DNA of 64,000 nt. It comes from Deltaproteobacteria bacterium (GTDB lineage: Bacteria; Desulfobacterota; Syntrophia; Syntrophales; JAFGHS01). Positions 26,713 to 37,798 of the stretch are shown here, in pieces; within the stretch, counting starts at the first letter, position 1; every line of letters starts with the position of its first letter. A model generated the notes under the pieces. That model did no database searches. It was not told the DNA's origin and saw nothing but the letters and a program-made list of their open reading frames with translations. The stretch lies in NCBI GenBank assembly GCA_016928025.1, contig JAFGLN010000023.1, positions 1 through 64,000 of the forward strand, in the 5' to 3' direction. A program made the translations under genes and the position numbers.

Positions 26713-27180
26713 TTAAAACGTTTCTTCGAGATGTGCCTTCGTAACCAGTTCTCTGGGAATACGATAAGATTTTCCCGATACCGAGACAAGCAGGATTTTG
26801 TCTCCTTTTTCATCTAATAAATCGATCAGTATTCCGCGAAAATTCCTTACCCCTTCCAGCTTTTCTTTAACTTTGACATTAATGTCACGGCCTTTGAATT
26901 TTATAAAATCCTTGTCTCGTTCAATCGGCCGATTGAATCCCGGTGAAGATACCTCAAGGGTATAAGGGCCCGGGGGAATATCATGAACGTCCAGGATGTC
27001 GCCAAGCTGATTGCTGATTTCCGCGCAGTCATCAATGGTAACCCCCCCATCCTTATCAAGATAGAGCCTGACCAGCCAACGCAATTTCATTCTGAAACAT
27101 TCAACGTAAATCAAGTCCATCCCTTCAGATTCTACAACAGGCTCTGCGAGGCGCCGGATTTCTTCACGGTATGATTCCAT
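26713..27180 (-). CDS. rimP: Ribosome maturation factor RimP
   Basis: A 155-residue factor for 30S assembly. GMDLIYVECFRMKLRWLVRLYLDKDGGVTIDDCAEISNQLGDILD and GPYTLEVSSPGFNRPIERDKDF are the signature blocks. The start is ATG 27180 at the conserved N-terminus; an in-frame ATG further upstream lies within the terminator hairpin and is rejected. It is the first gene of the long operon that runs to the DUF39 gene. Confidence 0.93.
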   Translation of the reverse strand: MESYREEIRRLAEPVVESEGMDLIYVECFRMKLRWLVRLYLDKDGGVTIDDCAEISNQLGDILDVHDIPPGPYTLEVSSPGFNRPIERDKDFIKFKGRDINVKVKEKLEGVRNFRGILIDLLDEKGDKILLVSVSGKSYRIPRELVTKAHLEETF

Positions 27181-27203
27181 GGTTATCTCCGCATCATCGT
27201 ACG

Positions 27204-27229
27204 AAAAAAAAAGTGGGCAAAGGCCCACT
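27204..27229 (-). terminator. Attenuator-like terminator in the rimP-nusA leader
   Basis: On the minus strand AGTGGGC pairs perfectly with GCCCACT around a CTTT loop and is followed by nine T. The T-run ends only 23 bases before the rimP start codon, leaving no room for another promoter, so the operon must be expressed by read-through. Confidence 0.8.
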
Positions 27230-27251
27230 CATCGATAGAACACGACGATTT

Positions 27252-27287
27252 TGCAGATTTTCTAACACAAAAATGTTCGTGATGCAA
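27252..27287 (-). promoter_or_regulatory. Sigma-70-type promoter for rimP-nusA operon
   Basis: TTGCAT and TAGAAA are spaced by 17 bases on the minus strand. The predicted transcript would begin near 27252 and meet the terminator hairpin within about 25-50 nt. The rest of the gap up to the HEAT gene (27290-27449) shows nothing else that I can support. Confidence 0.5.
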
Positions 27288-27449
27288 GAGAAAATTATGT
27301 ATTTATAAAGTCTTTGTGTGAAGAGATGATAATTGGCAAACAAAGTTTAGCGGTAAAAGAAAGCTTCATCCGTTCTGCCTGGACGGAAAGTATTTTAATG
27401 GTCATTGAAGGATTTATTTAGATAAGCTTTTCCGCTGAGAAGATAGCTC

Positions 27450-29648
27450 TTATGAATGGTTTGCCGCATCCATTTTTGGATGCTTTTTCCTAATCGATGT
27501 CAAAGCTTTTCCGGCGGCGATCTTCAGTTTTTCGGGGTAGGCCCGGAGGCGCAGGAAGGAACCGGAGTCTGCTATTTCCGATAGGCAGGGTATGGCTGCG
27601 GAAGAACCGATTGTTCCCAGGGCAGAGCAAATCTTTTCTTCCAGTTGAGACCGGAGAGATGTCACAACCAATGGCCTCGATTTTAAAATGTCAATCAGAT
27701 CGGCAATAATATCATCACATTTAGCGTTACCGATGGCCTCAATGATATCAAGTTTAAATTGATCGTCAGCATCAGCCAGGGCGGATATGAACATCTGTCC
27801 CCGCTTTGTTCCTCCCGTTCGATAAATGCTTTTTAATGCTTCCTGCTTCAGCCGGTTGTCTTTGTGGCGCATGAGGGGCTCAAGCGCGGCGGCACTTTCT
27901 TCATTGCCGATCTGCCCCATTAAGTAGGCGAGGTTGCGCAGATAATACCAGGGTTCATCATTGTTGATTCTACCCTTGATGAAGGGAATCGCTGTCGGTC
28001 CGAAGTCGATGACGAGATGCATGATATGAACTCGCTCATCACTGTTTTCGGTGTCCCGAAGAATGTCGAGCAGAAAGTTCAACGCTTTCTCGCCCAGCCG
28101 GACCAGTAACCGGCCGGCGGAGACTTGTTTGTCCGGCGAGTTTTTGCGAAATGCTTCATAAAGACGTTGAATATGATCTTTGCTTGCCAGTTTGCTAATG
28201 ACGGTGGAGGCGTTATTGCGAATCTTGTCGTTTTTTTCCAGTATACCACAGCTGATATCGTTGAAAACATCCAGGACAGGAATGGCTTCTTCAAATTTTC
28301 CGGCGTCGATCATATGATCAATGAGGCTTTGCAGCTTGATGCAGATCTTTTGATAGGTGGGCATGGCGATGGTTTCATCCTTGACCCACTGGGCCAAACG
28401 GTCGGAAGACCGTTCGATCATTTCCATTTGCCTCCCCGGGGCGAGACTCTCCAGAATATCGATCAAGGCTTCAGATTCCCGGAAGCGTACCTCGGCATCT
28501 TCGCTGAACATATTTTTGATGAGACGATCGACGATGATTCCTATCGTTTCTTCCTGCTTTTGTTCAAAAAGCTGATCGATAATCTTCGGCAATACAGACA
28601 TTAAAGAGGTATTCAATGACGGCGTTCTTTCTTCTTTTACAAGCATGCCAAGGGCTTCCTGAAGATCAATAGCCCGACTTTGATGTTCCGGGGTATCTGC
28701 GTTTGGGTTACTATGGTTGCCGGAGGACGGGCTCCCGGTATGTGTAGTCTGTTCTTCCCCCATGTCCGTCCGCGACAATTCCTTGGCGAGATACTCCATC
28801 AACATTCCCCCGAAGAGATGTTCGATATTTTGGGTATCCAGTTGGCGGGTTATGCCCTGACCGACGGCGGCAAGAGACTTGCCGATGTCTTTTGACAACA
28901 GATCCTGATCCCGCACATCCAGACGGCCGGCCACTTTATCCACAAGCATCATCAAATTTACTATTTTATCAGACTTTTCTCTGATGGTTGAGTCACCGGC
29001 GTCGGCCATAATTTGTGATAACCCGGTATGAAAAATCCGGGATATGCGCTCCGGATTGTCGGCCTTTTCTTGCAGTTGCTGCAGATCATCAAGGGATACA
29101 AAATCGGCGTTCATGAGGTATTGAGAAATCTGATCGTCTGTAATATCGAGATTTGAAATGATTTTATGATTCTTGTCGACCGCGACATAGACCTTTTGAT
29201 CGAGATCGATGTGCGACAAATGATGGTCGGCCATAATCTTTTGCAGGCCGCCCTCATCTTTTATAGTTTCAGGCTTTTTCGACAGCAACTCGATGAAGGT
29301 GCCGAGGTCTTCCTTTGACAGTTCTTTGTTGAAGGTGATGCTTTTAGCGCCGAAACCGGTCAGAAGATCCGATAAGGCTTTGATGTAAGGTTTTTCCTGA
29401 TCCTTCTGGGGTAAAAGCTCGTCGTTAATCAGGATATTTTTCTCGGATTCCGCCAGAGTCAGGGATGTGGTTTGATCCATAACATCCATGATGCTGGAAT
29501 ACAACCTTTGGATGGTTGATATAATGGTCGCACTTGTCGGCGGATAAAGACGGATATTTTTGATGGCCGTATTGAAAATCGTAAGTGTCTCCAGCACTTT
29601 TTGCTTCGCTTGTAAATCTTCCATAGCGCTTATTCCGAATGCATTCAC
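27450..29648 (-). CDS. HEAT-repeat protein
   Basis: A 732-residue soluble protein with an N-terminal helical region (LETLTIFNTAIKNIRLYPPTS...) and a C-terminal half of HEAT-like repeats (FLLDILRDTENSDERVHIMHLVIDFGPTAIPFIKGRINND, LRNLAYLMGQIGNEESAAALEPLM, IIADLIDILKSRP). The form is typical of deltaproteobacterial proteins with a cyclic-nucleotide or phosphodiesterase partner, but no catalytic motif is visible. The start is GTG 29648 or the internal ATG 29624. It stands alone between a tRNA and the rimP leader. Its function is unknown. Confidence 0.6.
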   Translation of the reverse strand: MNAFGISAMEDLQAKQKVLETLTIFNTAIKNIRLYPPTSATIISTIQRLYSSIMDVMDQTTSLTLAESEKNILINDELLPQKDQEKPYIKALSDLLTGFGAKSITFNKELSKEDLGTFIELLSKKPETIKDEGGLQKIMADHHLSHIDLDQKVYVAVDKNHKIISNLDITDDQISQYLMNADFVSLDDLQQLQEKADNPERISRIFHTGLSQIMADAGDSTIREKSDKIVNLMMLVDKVAGRLDVRDQDLLSKDIGKSLAAVGQGITRQLDTQNIEHLFGGMLMEYLAKELSRTDMGEEQTTHTGSPSSGNHSNPNADTPEHQSRAIDLQEALGMLVKEERTPSLNTSLMSVLPKIIDQLFEQKQEETIGIIVDRLIKNMFSEDAEVRFRESEALIDILESLAPGRQMEMIERSSDRLAQWVKDETIAMPTYQKICIKLQSLIDHMIDAGKFEEAIPVLDVFNDISCGILEKNDKIRNNASTVISKLASKDHIQRLYEAFRKNSPDKQVSAGRLLVRLGEKALNFLLDILRDTENSDERVHIMHLVIDFGPTAIPFIKGRINNDEPWYYLRNLAYLMGQIGNEESAAALEPLMRHKDNRLKQEALKSIYRTGGTKRGQMFISALADADDQFKLDIIEAIGNAKCDDIIADLIDILKSRPLVVTSLRSQLEEKICSALGTIGSSAAIPCLSEIADSGSFLRLRAYPEKLKIAAGKALTSIRKKHPKMDAANHS

Positions 29649-29754
29649 ATCGCTCGAACCCTTTGATGATGAGGTAAGACAATATCATGAGATGGTGATG
29701 GACATGAAGACATCGCAAGAGGTGTACCGAGAAGACCGACTTTTAAACCATCAT

Positions 29755-29850
29755 TTAACATTGCCGCCGGTGACTCACTGCGAACCCCACGGACCAATCC
29801 CAACCCCCGAAAAGTGCCTTGAGTTCTGTTTGTAATGCTTTTTGTGTCAT
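29755..29850 (-). CDS. Possible 31-residue ORF with ribosome site
   Basis: ATG 29850 is preceded by GGAGG at a spacing of about 12 bases and opens a 31-codon frame (MTQKALQTELKALFGG...), ending at 29755. It lies in an otherwise gene-free stretch (29649-30106) between the tRNA and the HEAT gene. It could be a small protein, the broken N-terminus of a lost gene, or chance. I recognise no homologue. The rest of this interval holds only AT-rich sequence and a T8 run near 30025. Confidence 0.2.
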   Translation of the reverse strand: MTQKALQTELKALFGGWDWSVGFAVSHRRQC

Positions 29851-30106
29851 TTAACAGAAGTTCCTCCATGCACTAATCATTCCAATTATTTCATGAGCAT
29901 CTTTATTTTTAAACAGGTTTTGGTGGTGATTAGTGTGTGGCAGACTTGGATGGAGTGCAATGGTGTTGGTTATGCAACCATTTGTAATATATGAAGATAC
30001 ATCTTTTAATTGCCAGTTTTAAAAAAAATAGGTGATTGATGCGCGGCCACAAACGGCTGGATGATTGCCGAAAGGAGATGCAGGAATGGAAATGCGAATG
30101 ATAATC

Positions 30107-30181
<75 letters not shown>

Positions 30182-30243
30182 CTTCGATTGGCTGCCAATG
30201 AGACCGGGGCGCATCTTATTAATCAACACCCCTGTTTGTCAAG

Positions 30244-31536
30244 TTATTTTCGCGAAACTCTCGCTGTGACGGATTCTCCATGCCCGCCGAGCCCTTCGAG
30301 CTCCGCGAGCCTCACGGTCGGCGCGCTGTATTTATCCAGGGCGTCCCGGGAAAAGGAAATCACGCTGGTTCGTTTGACAAAATCATATACGCCCAGAGGC
30401 GATGAGAAACGGGCCGATCCTCCCGTGGGCAGGATATGGTTTGGTCCGGCGAGGTAGTCGCCCAGGACGGCGGGCGTATGGTATCCCAGCAGGACGGCGC
30501 CCGCATTTTTGATTCGGTCCAGAATCGACTGCGGATTTTCCACCATCAGCTCCAGATGTTCGGGTGCTAATTGATCGGCTATCTCGACGGCTTCGGTGAG
30601 ATCTTTCGTGACAACGATGGCGCCGAAATCATGGAGTGCTTTTCCGGCGATAGCTTTCCTTAAAAGGACCTCAAGCCGGCGGTCGATTTCCCCCGCTGCT
30701 TTGATCGCAAAGGATTCATCCGGTGTCAGCAGAATCGCACTGGCCAGTGCATCATGTTCCGCCTGCGCCAGCATGTCGGCGGCGACAAAGGCGGGATCCG
30801 TTTTGCCGTCGGAAATGATGATGACCTCGCTGGGACCGGCGATCATATCGATGGCCGTTTGTCCGTAAACCATCTTTTTGGCCGTTGTCACATAGGCGTT
30901 GCCGGGACCGACGATTTTGTCCACCCGGGGGACGGATTCGGTACCGTAAGCCAGGGCCGCGATGGCCTGGGCGCCGCCGATTCTGTAAACGCTTTGAATA
31001 CCGCAGATGGTTACGGCTGTCGCCATCAGGGGGTGGATCGTGCCGCCTCTGGTCGGCGTCGCCAGGATGACATCGCGGACGCCGGCGATTTTTGCGGGAA
31101 TGGCGGCCATCAGAACCGTTGAGGGATAGGCGGCCGTACCGCCCGGGGCGTAAATCCCCACCCGCTCCAGAGGCAAAACGCGCTGCCCGAGTTGAATGCC
31201 CGATTCGTCCGAAAAAGACCAGCTTTCAATGGTTTGTTTTTCATGAAATCGCTCAATGCGGCCGGCGGCCAGTTTCAGGGCGTCAGTGTCTTTTTCCGCT
31301 GTCTGGGAGGCTGCCTTTTGAATTTCTTCCTCCGACAGCATGACGCTGGCCGTGCTGAGCTCATAGCCGTCAAATTTTTCCGTGTATTCGAAAAGGGCCT
31401 TGTCGCCGTTGGAGGCGACACGATCGATGATATCCTTGACGGTGGTCCAGATTGTCTCGTCGGAAAGGCGGCCCCGTTCGACGATTTTGTTTAACTGTGA
31501 TTTGAATTGCGGGCTGTTTGTTCTGATGACCTTCAT
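30244..31536 (-). CDS. hisD: Histidinol dehydrogenase
   Basis: Catalyses the last two oxidations of histidine biosynthesis (histidinol to histidine with two NAD). The 430-residue product shows [26 protein letters not shown], the [35 protein letters not shown] signature, and [16 protein letters not shown]. The ATG overlaps the murA stop by 4 bp, an unusual coupling of histidine and cell-wall synthesis. No other his genes are in the window. Confidence 0.96.
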   Translation of the reverse strand: MKVIRTNSPQFKSQLNKIVERGRLSDETIWTTVKDIIDRVASNGDKALFEYTEKFDGYELSTASVMLSEEEIQKAASQTAEKDTDALKLAAGRIERFHEKQTIESWSFSDESGIQLGQRVLPLERVGIYAPGGTAAYPSTVLMAAIPAKIAGVRDVILATPTRGGTIHPLMATAVTICGIQSVYRIGGAQAIAALAYGTESVPRVDKIVGPGNAYVTTAKKMVYGQTAIDMIAGPSEVIIISDGKTDPAFVAADMLAQAEHDALASAILLTPDESFAIKAAGEIDRRLEVLLRKAIAGKALHDFGAIVVTKDLTEAVEIADQLAPEHLELMVENPQSILDRIKNAGAVLLGYHTPAVLGDYLAGPNHILPTGGSARFSSPLGVYDFVKRTSVISFSRDALDKYSAPTVRLAELEGLGGHGESVTARVSRK

Positions 31537-32792
31537 TTGGTTTCCCTGACCCTTCTGATATCGGCGCCTAAAGCCGAAAATTTCTTCTCAATGTCCTCAT
31601 AACCTCTGTCGATATGATAAACCCGGGACACTTCGGTGCGACCTTCAGCGACCAGTCCCGCCAGAATGAGCGAGGCCGATGCCCGCAGGTCCGTTGCCAT
31701 AACCGGCGCTCCTCGAAGGTGATCAATGCCCTTGACGATGGCTCTGTTGCCTTCGATCATAATATCGGCTCCCATCCGCATCAGCTCGCCGACGTGCATG
31801 AACCGGTTTTCGAAAACCGTTTCCGTAATGACGCTCAGTCCACCGGCGATCGTCATGAAGGAAAGCATCTGGGCCTGGAGATCCGTAGGAAACCCCGGGT
31901 AGGGTTGGGTCTTCATGTCCACGCTTTTTGTTTTTTTGCGGCCGAGCGCCCGGATCCCGCCATCAATAGATGTTATCTCTATGCCGGTGCTCCGGAGCTT
32001 TGTAATGACGGTTTCCAAATGAGACGGATTGCACCCCAGAATCCGTATGTCCCCCCGGGTCATTCCCGCGGCAATCAGGAACGTTCCCGCTTCGATCCGA
32101 TCGGGAATAACCGAAGCTTCAACCGACGATAATTTCTTCACGCCGTCGATCCTGATGACGTCCGTCCCCGCACCGGATATTTTTGCCCCCATACCGATTA
32201 AAACATCGGCAAGATTGACGATCTCCGGTTCTTTGGCGGCGTTTTCCAGGAGGGTGGTCCCTTCGGCCAGGCAGGCGGCCATCATAATGTTTTCCGTTCC
32301 TGTGACGGTCGGCATGTCGAAATAGATGGTGCTGCCCTTCAGTCGCTTCGACCTGGCTTCAATGTATCCTTCCTTGATGTCCACTTCCGCGCCCATATCC
32401 CGGAGGGCCTTGATATGCAGATTGACAGGCCTTGCACCAATGGCACAACCTCCGGGAAGGGATACTCTGGCTTGACCCATCCGGGCCACAAGAGGACCGA
32501 GAACCAGGATGGAGGCCCGCATGGTCTTGACCAAGTCATAGGATGCCTCGCAATGGTTAATATGGTCCGCGTTGACCCTGATCGTTGTTCCGTTTGTTTC
32601 AATCTTGGCGCCGATGCTGATTAACAGCTTTTTGATGGTTTTGATATCCACGAGGTCCGGGATATTATGGAACGTATTCCAGCCCATCGTGAGGAGTGCG
32701 GCGGCCATGACGGGCAGTGCCGCATTTTTGGCACCGCTGATCTGCACATCCCCGGAGAGTTTCTTTCCGCCGTTAATGATGATCTTATCCAT
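31533..32792 (-). CDS. murA: UDP-N-acetylglucosamine 1-carboxyvinyltransferase
   Basis: First committed step of peptidoglycan synthesis: transfers enolpyruvate from PEP to UDP-GlcNAc. The 419-residue product has the EPSP-synthase fold, [13 protein letters not shown] with the catalytic Lys, and [17 protein letters not shown] with the active-site Cys targeted by fosfomycin. The presence of that Cys predicts sensitivity. It overlaps both prmC upstream and hisD downstream. Confidence 0.96.
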   Translation of the reverse strand: MDKIIINGGKKLSGDVQISGAKNAALPVMAAALLTMGWNTFHNIPDLVDIKTIKKLLISIGAKIETNGTTIRVNADHINHCEASYDLVKTMRASILVLGPLVARMGQARVSLPGGCAIGARPVNLHIKALRDMGAEVDIKEGYIEARSKRLKGSTIYFDMPTVTGTENIMMAACLAEGTTLLENAAKEPEIVNLADVLIGMGAKISGAGTDVIRIDGVKKLSSVEASVIPDRIEAGTFLIAAGMTRGDIRILGCNPSHLETVITKLRSTGIEITSIDGGIRALGRKKTKSVDMKTQPYPGFPTDLQAQMLSFMTIAGGLSVITETVFENRFMHVGELMRMGADIMIEGNRAIVKGIDHLRGAPVMATDLRASASLILAGLVAEGRTEVSRVYHIDRGYEDIEKKFSALGADIRRVRETK

Positions 32793-33648
32793 CGGTCAGC
32801 CTTCTCCATGCCGTGACGCAGCGGTCGATCCCGCCGTAATCTTTTCGGAACCAGGCGCCTTCATATGCGGGTTCTTTACGAAAAAGATCGGCAATTTTTT
32901 CTTTTTGTCCCGGACCTATCTCCATAAACAGCCGTCCCCCTTCTTTTAAATGATGTTTGCCCTCCCGGATCAGGCGCCGATGAAACTGCATGCCGTCCGG
33001 TCCGCCGGACAACGCCGTCCGGGGCTCAAAATCCTTCACTTCCCGCGATAATGTCTCATACAGCCTATCATCTATATAAGGCGGGTTTGAAACAATACAA
33101 TCAAACCGTCCGGTTGCGGGAGTAAATAAATCGCCGACGGAAAATGAAATACGGTGAGCCACACCGTGGGTTTCGGCATTTCTCCGGGCGACTTCGACGG
33201 CCTTGGCGGATATATCGCAAGCCCAGCAGGAGGCATCCTTCAATTCCAGGGCCAGAGCGATAATAATCGCGCCGCTTCCGGTTCCCACATCCAGAATCCT
33301 GATCTCTTCCTTATCTGAATTGCCATAGACTTTCAATACTTCTTCTACCAGAATTTCCGTGTCCGGTCTCGGGATCAAGACATCGTGATTGACTTCGAAA
33401 TCGAGGGACCAGAATTCTTTTCGGCCCGTGATATAGGCGACCGGCTCACCCCGCAAGCGCCTTTCAACCCAACGTTGAAAGCCGTCAAGTTCCTGGGCTG
33501 TCAATACCTTGGCCGGATATTTATAAAGTTCGACACGATCAGCGCCCAGACACCGTGCGAGAAGGACCTCGGCATCCAGTCGTGGTGAAACCAGTTTCCG
33601 ATCGGCGAATTCTCTTGTGGCCCTGTTCAAAATATCATGAATATTCAT
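32785..33648 (-). CDS. prmC: Peptide chain release factor N5-glutamine methyltransferase
   Basis: Methylates the glutamine of the GGQ motif in release factors, and lies here next to prfA, its substrate gene. The 287-residue product has the N-terminal helical domain, [31 protein letters not shown], the SAM-binding [16 protein letters not shown], and the catalytic VSNPPYID. It overlaps murA by 8 bp. Confidence 0.95.
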   Translation of the reverse strand: MNIHDILNRATREFADRKLVSPRLDAEVLLARCLGADRVELYKYPAKVLTAQELDGFQRWVERRLRGEPVAYITGRKEFWSLDFEVNHDVLIPRPDTEILVEEVLKVYGNSDKEEIRILDVGTGSGAIIIALALELKDASCWACDISAKAVEVARRNAETHGVAHRISFSVGDLFTPATGRFDCIVSNPPYIDDRLYETLSREVKDFEPRTALSGGPDGMQFHRRLIREGKHHLKEGGRLFMEIGPGQKEKIADLFRKEPAYEGAWFRKDYGGIDRCVTAWRRLTDG

Positions 33649-33694
33649 GGAATAACACTGGTTCGGGGTGAATCTGGCATCGAAAAAAAGGTGG

Positions 33695-34774
33695 TTAAAC
33701 TTTCGCGTTTGCGGACTGTTTCAAGGCTTCGGCCTGATAGTGGGTGGTCAGGGCGTCAATAACCGGTTGGATATCGCCGTTTAGGAAATTTTCCAGATTA
33801 TAGAGGGTCAAACCGATGCGGTGGTCCGTGATGCGTCCCTGAGGGAAGTTATAGGTGCGGATCCGTTCGCTCCGATCTCCGCTGCCCACCTGGCTTTTCC
33901 TGGTTTCCGAAATTTCCGTATTTTGTTTGGTCACCATGATATCGAGAAGCCGTGCTCGTAAGACTTTCATGGCTTTGGCTTTGTTTTTCAGTTGCGACTT
34001 TTCGTCCTGGCAGGTGACGACAAGACCTGTCAACAGGTGGGTAATCCGGACGGCGGAGTCCGTCGTATTGACGCTTTGTCCCCCATGGCCGGAAGAATGA
34101 TAAACATCGATTCTTAAATCATTGGGGTTGATATTGACTTCCACGTCTTCCGCTTCAGGCAATACGGCGACGGTGACGGCGGAGGTGTGAATTCTGCCCT
34201 GGGCTTCCGTCACGGGAACCCTTTGCACCCGGTGAACGCCGCTTTCGTACTTAAGCTTGCTATAGGCGCCTTTGCCTTCGACAAGGGCGATAATCTCTTT
34301 GAATCCCCCCATGCCACCCGCCGGGCTGCTGCTGATTATCTCGACCTGCCAGCGGAATAGCTCTGCATAACGCGCATACATGCGAAACAGGTCGCCCGCA
34401 AACAATCCGGCTTCATCGCCGCCCGTGCCGGCCCGGATTTCCAAAAAGACGTTTCTCTCATCATTGGGATCTTTCGGCAGAAGCAGGAAGGTGAGTTGCT
34501 CTTCAAGGCCGGCCAGACTTTCTCTTAAGGCCGGCAGTTCTTCCTTGATAATTTCTTTGAGCTCTTCGTCATTTTCTTTAAGCAGTTTTTGGTCTTCTAC
34601 GATGTGCTCTTTTACTTTTTCATATTGCCTGTGCGTCTCGACGAGTTCCTGCAGATCGGAGTGTTCTTTGGCATACCTCTGGTAAAGGCTGGGTTTCCCG
34701 ACCACATCGGCATCACTCAACAACCGTTCCAGTTCTTTGTATCGAAGCTCAATTTCTTTTAATTTGGTGAACAT
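33695..34774 (-). CDS. prfA: Peptide chain release factor 1
   Basis: Terminates translation at UAA and UAG. The 359-residue product has the tripeptide anticodon-like region and [20 protein letters not shown] with the GGQ motif that PrmC methylates. RF1 does not read UGA, which leaves UGA in fdhA to compete only with RF2. It heads the prfA-prmC-murA-hisD group. The 220 bp between prfA and rpmE hold no gene. Confidence 0.97.
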   Translation of the reverse strand: MFTKLKEIELRYKELERLLSDADVVGKPSLYQRYAKEHSDLQELVETHRQYEKVKEHIVEDQKLLKENDEELKEIIKEELPALRESLAGLEEQLTFLLLPKDPNDERNVFLEIRAGTGGDEAGLFAGDLFRMYARYAELFRWQVEIISSSPAGGMGGFKEIIALVEGKGAYSKLKYESGVHRVQRVPVTEAQGRIHTSAVTVAVLPEAEDVEVNINPNDLRIDVYHSSGHGGQSVNTTDSAVRITHLLTGLVVTCQDEKSQLKNKAKAMKVLRARLLDIMVTKQNTEISETRKSQVGSGDRSERIRTYNFPQGRITDHRIGLTLYNLENFLNGDIQPVIDALTTHYQAEALKQSANAKV

Positions 34775-34994
34775 AGTGTCAGTATCTTTATCACCATGGT
34801 TTCCATGATGCCGCTTAATAGATGGCCAATATCTTAATTGTTACAATGGCTTTATTTGAAGAGCGTTCTTGCGGGCGGCATGGATGATGGCAAAAATCGG
34901 GAAAGCTGCCGTCAATGGGAGGAGAAAAGGTCGTTTTTCCCTGTTGTTCCTCCGTGACATTTTGGTTGATTGAAGATGAAGAAATGGGCGTTTT

Positions 34995-35213
34995 TCAGAC
35001 CTTTCCTTTTTTTTCCCCTCTGCCGTATTTTTTGTTGAATCGTTCCACCCGCCCCGCCGTATCGATGATTTTCTGTTTGCCGGTCATGAACGGATGGCAT
35101 TTTGAGCAGATTTCAATCTTGATATCCTTCTTGGTGGAACGCGTCTGAATAACGTTGCCGCAGACACAAGTAATGGTTGTTTCCGTATATTCCGGATGGA
35201 TATCCTTTTTCAT
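34995..35213 (-). CDS. rpmE: 50S ribosomal protein L31
   Basis: A 72-residue L31 of the zinc-binding type: CVCG and CSKCHPF provide the four zinc ligands and MKKDIHPEY the conserved N-terminus. The C-terminal [11 protein letters not shown] is typical. TAGGAG precedes the ATG. It lies between rho and prfA, a common order. As a C+ paralogue it may be replaced under zinc limitation if a C- copy exists elsewhere. Confidence 0.96.
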   Translation of the reverse strand: MKKDIHPEYTETTITCVCGNVIQTRSTKKDIKIEICSKCHPFMTGKQKIIDTAGRVERFNKKYGRGEKKGKV

Positions 35214-35375
35214 CGTGTTTTCATCTCCTAATCAATTATAATCCATTTGCCTGTTTTTTTTCAGGTTTGCGCCGACAAATGAGGGTGCATTATAAACATC
35301 TTTTAAATAAATTCAAGTAAATTAATTTTTAGAGGCGAATTTGGGTTTTGTTTTTATTTCTCTGGATGGTTTGCA

Positions 35376-36623
35376 TCACTGATTCATTGAATCGAGGAAG
35401 CCTTGATTGGTCTCCGTTTTTCTCATCTTGTCACTGATGAATTCCATGGCGTCCACCGGATTCATTTCCTGTAAAAGTCTTCTGAGGATCCATATCCGGT
35501 TAAGGTTATTCTTTTGGATCAACAATTCTTCTTTTCGCGTTCCGGATCGGATCAGATCAAAAGCGGGGAAAATTCTGCGGTCGGCAATGCGTCGGTCCAG
35601 ATGAAGCTCCATGTTACCCGTGCCCTTGAATTCTTCAAAAATGACCTCGTCCATCCGGCTGCCTGTGTCAATCAGGGCCGTGGAGATAATCGTCAAACTG
35701 CCGCCGTTTTCAATGTTGCGGGCGGCGCCGAAGAAACGTTTCGGTTTGTGCAGGGCATTGGAATCGACACCGCCGGACAGAACTTTGCCGCTGGGGGGAA
35801 CCACAGTATTATAAGCCCGGGCCAGCCGCGTAATACTGTCCAGGAGGATAACGACATCCATTTTATGTTCCACGAGCCGTTTTGCCTTTTCGATGACCAT
35901 TTCCGCCACCTGAACGTGCCGTGTGGCCGGTTCGTCGAAGGTCGATGAGATCACTTCCCCCTCAACACTTCGCTGCATATCGGTGACTTCCTCCGGACGT
36001 TCGTCGATCAACAGCACCATTAGGATCACTTCCTTATGATTAGCGGTGATGCTGTGGGCAATATCCTGCAGCAGGACGGTTTTACCGGCTCTGGGCGGTG
36101 ATACGATCAAGCCCCTCTGACCCTTTCCGATGGGCGTAAAGAGGTCCATGATTCTGGTTGATAAATTTTCGGGATCCATTTCCAGATTGAATTTCTCTTC
36201 CGGATACAGGGGGGTCAGGTTGTCGAAAAGAATTTTATCTTTGGCTACCTCAGGACTTTCAAAATTCACCCCGTCTACCTTGAGGAGGGCAAAGTATTTT
36301 TCACCTTCCTTGGGGGGTCTTACTTCCCCCGAAACGGTGTCGCCGGTTCTCAAGCCGAAGCGCCTGATCTGGGAAGGCGATATATAAATATCGTCGGGAC
36401 TTGGCAGGTAATTGTAATCCACGGCGCGGAGAAAACCGAAACCGTCCGGCAGGATTTCCAGAACGCCGGAACCGGATATGACACCGTTTTTTTCAGCCTC
36501 TGCCTGTAGGATGGCAAAGATCAGGTCCTGTCTTCTCATGCCGCTGGCACTGGCAACGTTCAGGTCTTTGGCCAGATTCGCCAGTTCACTAATGGGTTGT
36601 CTCTTGATGTCTTCAATGTTCAT
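35376..36623 (-). CDS. rho: Transcription termination factor Rho
   Basis: Hexameric RNA helicase of 415 residues. It has an N-terminal Rho_N helical domain, a cold-shock-like RNA-binding domain ([27 protein letters not shown]), the Walker A loop SPPRAGKT, Walker [17 protein letters not shown], and the Q/R loops. GAGGAATCACTTT precedes the ATG. The 365-bp leader upstream may serve autoregulation, which is common for rho. Confidence 0.97.
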   Translation of the reverse strand: MNIEDIKRQPISELANLAKDLNVASASGMRRQDLIFAILQAEAEKNGVISGSGVLEILPDGFGFLRAVDYNYLPSPDDIYISPSQIRRFGLRTGDTVSGEVRPPKEGEKYFALLKVDGVNFESPEVAKDKILFDNLTPLYPEEKFNLEMDPENLSTRIMDLFTPIGKGQRGLIVSPPRAGKTVLLQDIAHSITANHKEVILMVLLIDERPEEVTDMQRSVEGEVISSTFDEPATRHVQVAEMVIEKAKRLVEHKMDVVILLDSITRLARAYNTVVPPSGKVLSGGVDSNALHKPKRFFGAARNIENGGSLTIISTALIDTGSRMDEVIFEEFKGTGNMELHLDRRIADRRIFPAFDLIRSGTRKEELLIQKNNLNRIWILRRLLQEMNPVDAMEFISDKMRKTETNQGFLDSMNQ

Positions 36624-36858
36624 AAAGTGATTCCTCGTCTATGCTTTTCTATGCAACATGACATATAAAGCTCTTCATTGTACTGCTTTGTCGTTCTATA
36701 TTTTTTTATTAGTCAGAAATGTCCATTAGATAAAGTATGAAGATCTTATTTGCAACGAGCTATGAAAATTTTAATAGATAAAATGGGTTGCTAATTTGAA
36801 CTTCTGAAGCACTCCAAACAGGAAGGACTTAATATATGCCTTTCACAGATTGATTACC

Positions 36859-36887
36859 TCCCTATACCAATCGTTGACCTATGTCAA
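36859..36887 (-). promoter_or_regulatory. Putative rho promoter with FNR-like palindrome
   Basis: On the minus strand TTGACA and TAGGGA are spaced by 17 bases. The -35 box is inside the perfect palindrome TTGAC-N4-GTCAA (36874-36887), which resembles sites of the CRP/FNR family (TTGAT-N4-ATCAA). The transcript would have a leader of about 230 nt before rho. Nothing else is recognised in 36624-36988. Confidence 0.35.
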
Positions 36888-36988
36888 GTAATTTTTATTA
36901 CTGTCCTTTTTATTTTTGCCGGCCGTTAATAATGGATAAGTTTATCGAGAATCATCAAAACATGATTATTAAAACGTCTACGACCCTA

Positions 36989-37798
36989 TCATTTCTTCAG
37001 CATGATAAAATTGAGCTGTCGTCCTGTTTGGCCCCTTTCGCCACGGTGTGAAAAGAACATGTCCGTTTGGCAGGCGGTACAGAGGTCGGAGGTAAATATA
37101 TTTTCTTCCGGAATGCCCATTGACAGGATATGCAATTTATTTGCCAAAGGGAGATCGAACATCCATTTTCCCGGATTTTTAGTTGAACGGCCAAAAAGAT
37201 GCTTTTGTTTTTCATCATGAGCCATGGCGTTATAAACCCGCGTGTCTACTTCATAACAACATGGCCCGATGGCCGGACCGATAACAGCCAGGATATCTTC
37301 AGGTTTCGAGTTGAATTGCTTGACAAGTATATCGACCGTTTTTGCGGCAATCTTGAGCGTCGTACCCTGCCATCCCGCATGAACGGCGCCAATGACCCGC
37401 TGCGTTTTATCCAGAAGAAGAATAGGGACACAATCGGCCGTTTTGATGCTCAAAGCCAGATCCGGCTGATCGGTAACCATGGCGTCGAAGGCGGCGGATT
37501 CATAAGGCGCATGACTGCCCAATGGTTCGTCCAGGACCAGTATTTTATCGCCGTGAACCTGATCGATGATCAAAAATCGCTGGGCATTCATTTGAAAGGC
37601 GTCCGCAATGAGATCCCGGTTATGTAAAACTTTTTCCTCGTCGTCTCCCACGTGCAGGCTGATATTCAAGCTGCTGAAGGGGAAATCGCTGACGCCTGTG
37701 TGACGCGTACAAAAGGCATGGTGGATGAAATCGTATCTTTCCAGTGCGGGGCATAGTAGAGTCGTAACCGGACCCTGGTCCCTGAAAGCGAAATGCAT
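36989..37798 (-). CDS. pgeF: Laccase-domain (YfiH/PgeF) purine nucleoside phosphorylase-like protein
   Basis: A 269-residue copper/zinc-site protein of the YfiH family, now known as a purine nucleoside phosphorylase/adenosine deaminase and linked to peptidoglycan-editing phenotypes in E. coli. Metal ligands are visible in IKTADCVPILL, AVHAGWQGT and IGPAIGPCCYEV. It starts one base after the rluD stop, the usual rluD-yfiH pairing. Assignment to the family is secure; its biological role is less so. Confidence 0.9.
   Translation of the reverse strand: MHFAFRDQGPVTTLLCPALERYDFIHHAFCTRHTGVSDFPFSSLNISLHVGDDEEKVLHNRDLIADAFQMNAQRFLIIDQVHGDKILVLDEPLGSHAPYESAAFDAMVTDQPDLALSIKTADCVPILLLDKTQRVIGAVHAGWQGTTLKIAAKTVDILVKQFNSKPEDILAVIGPAIGPCCYEVDTRVYNAMAHDEKQKHLFGRSTKNPGKWMFDLPLANKLHILSMGIPEENIFTSDLCTACQTDMFFSHRGERGQTGRQLNFIMLKK

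Noticed and set aside
34890-34970. Terminator downstream of rpmE
   Set aside because: GGAGGA/TCCTCC with an inner GAAAA/TTTTC can pair, but the bulge is large and there is no T-run.
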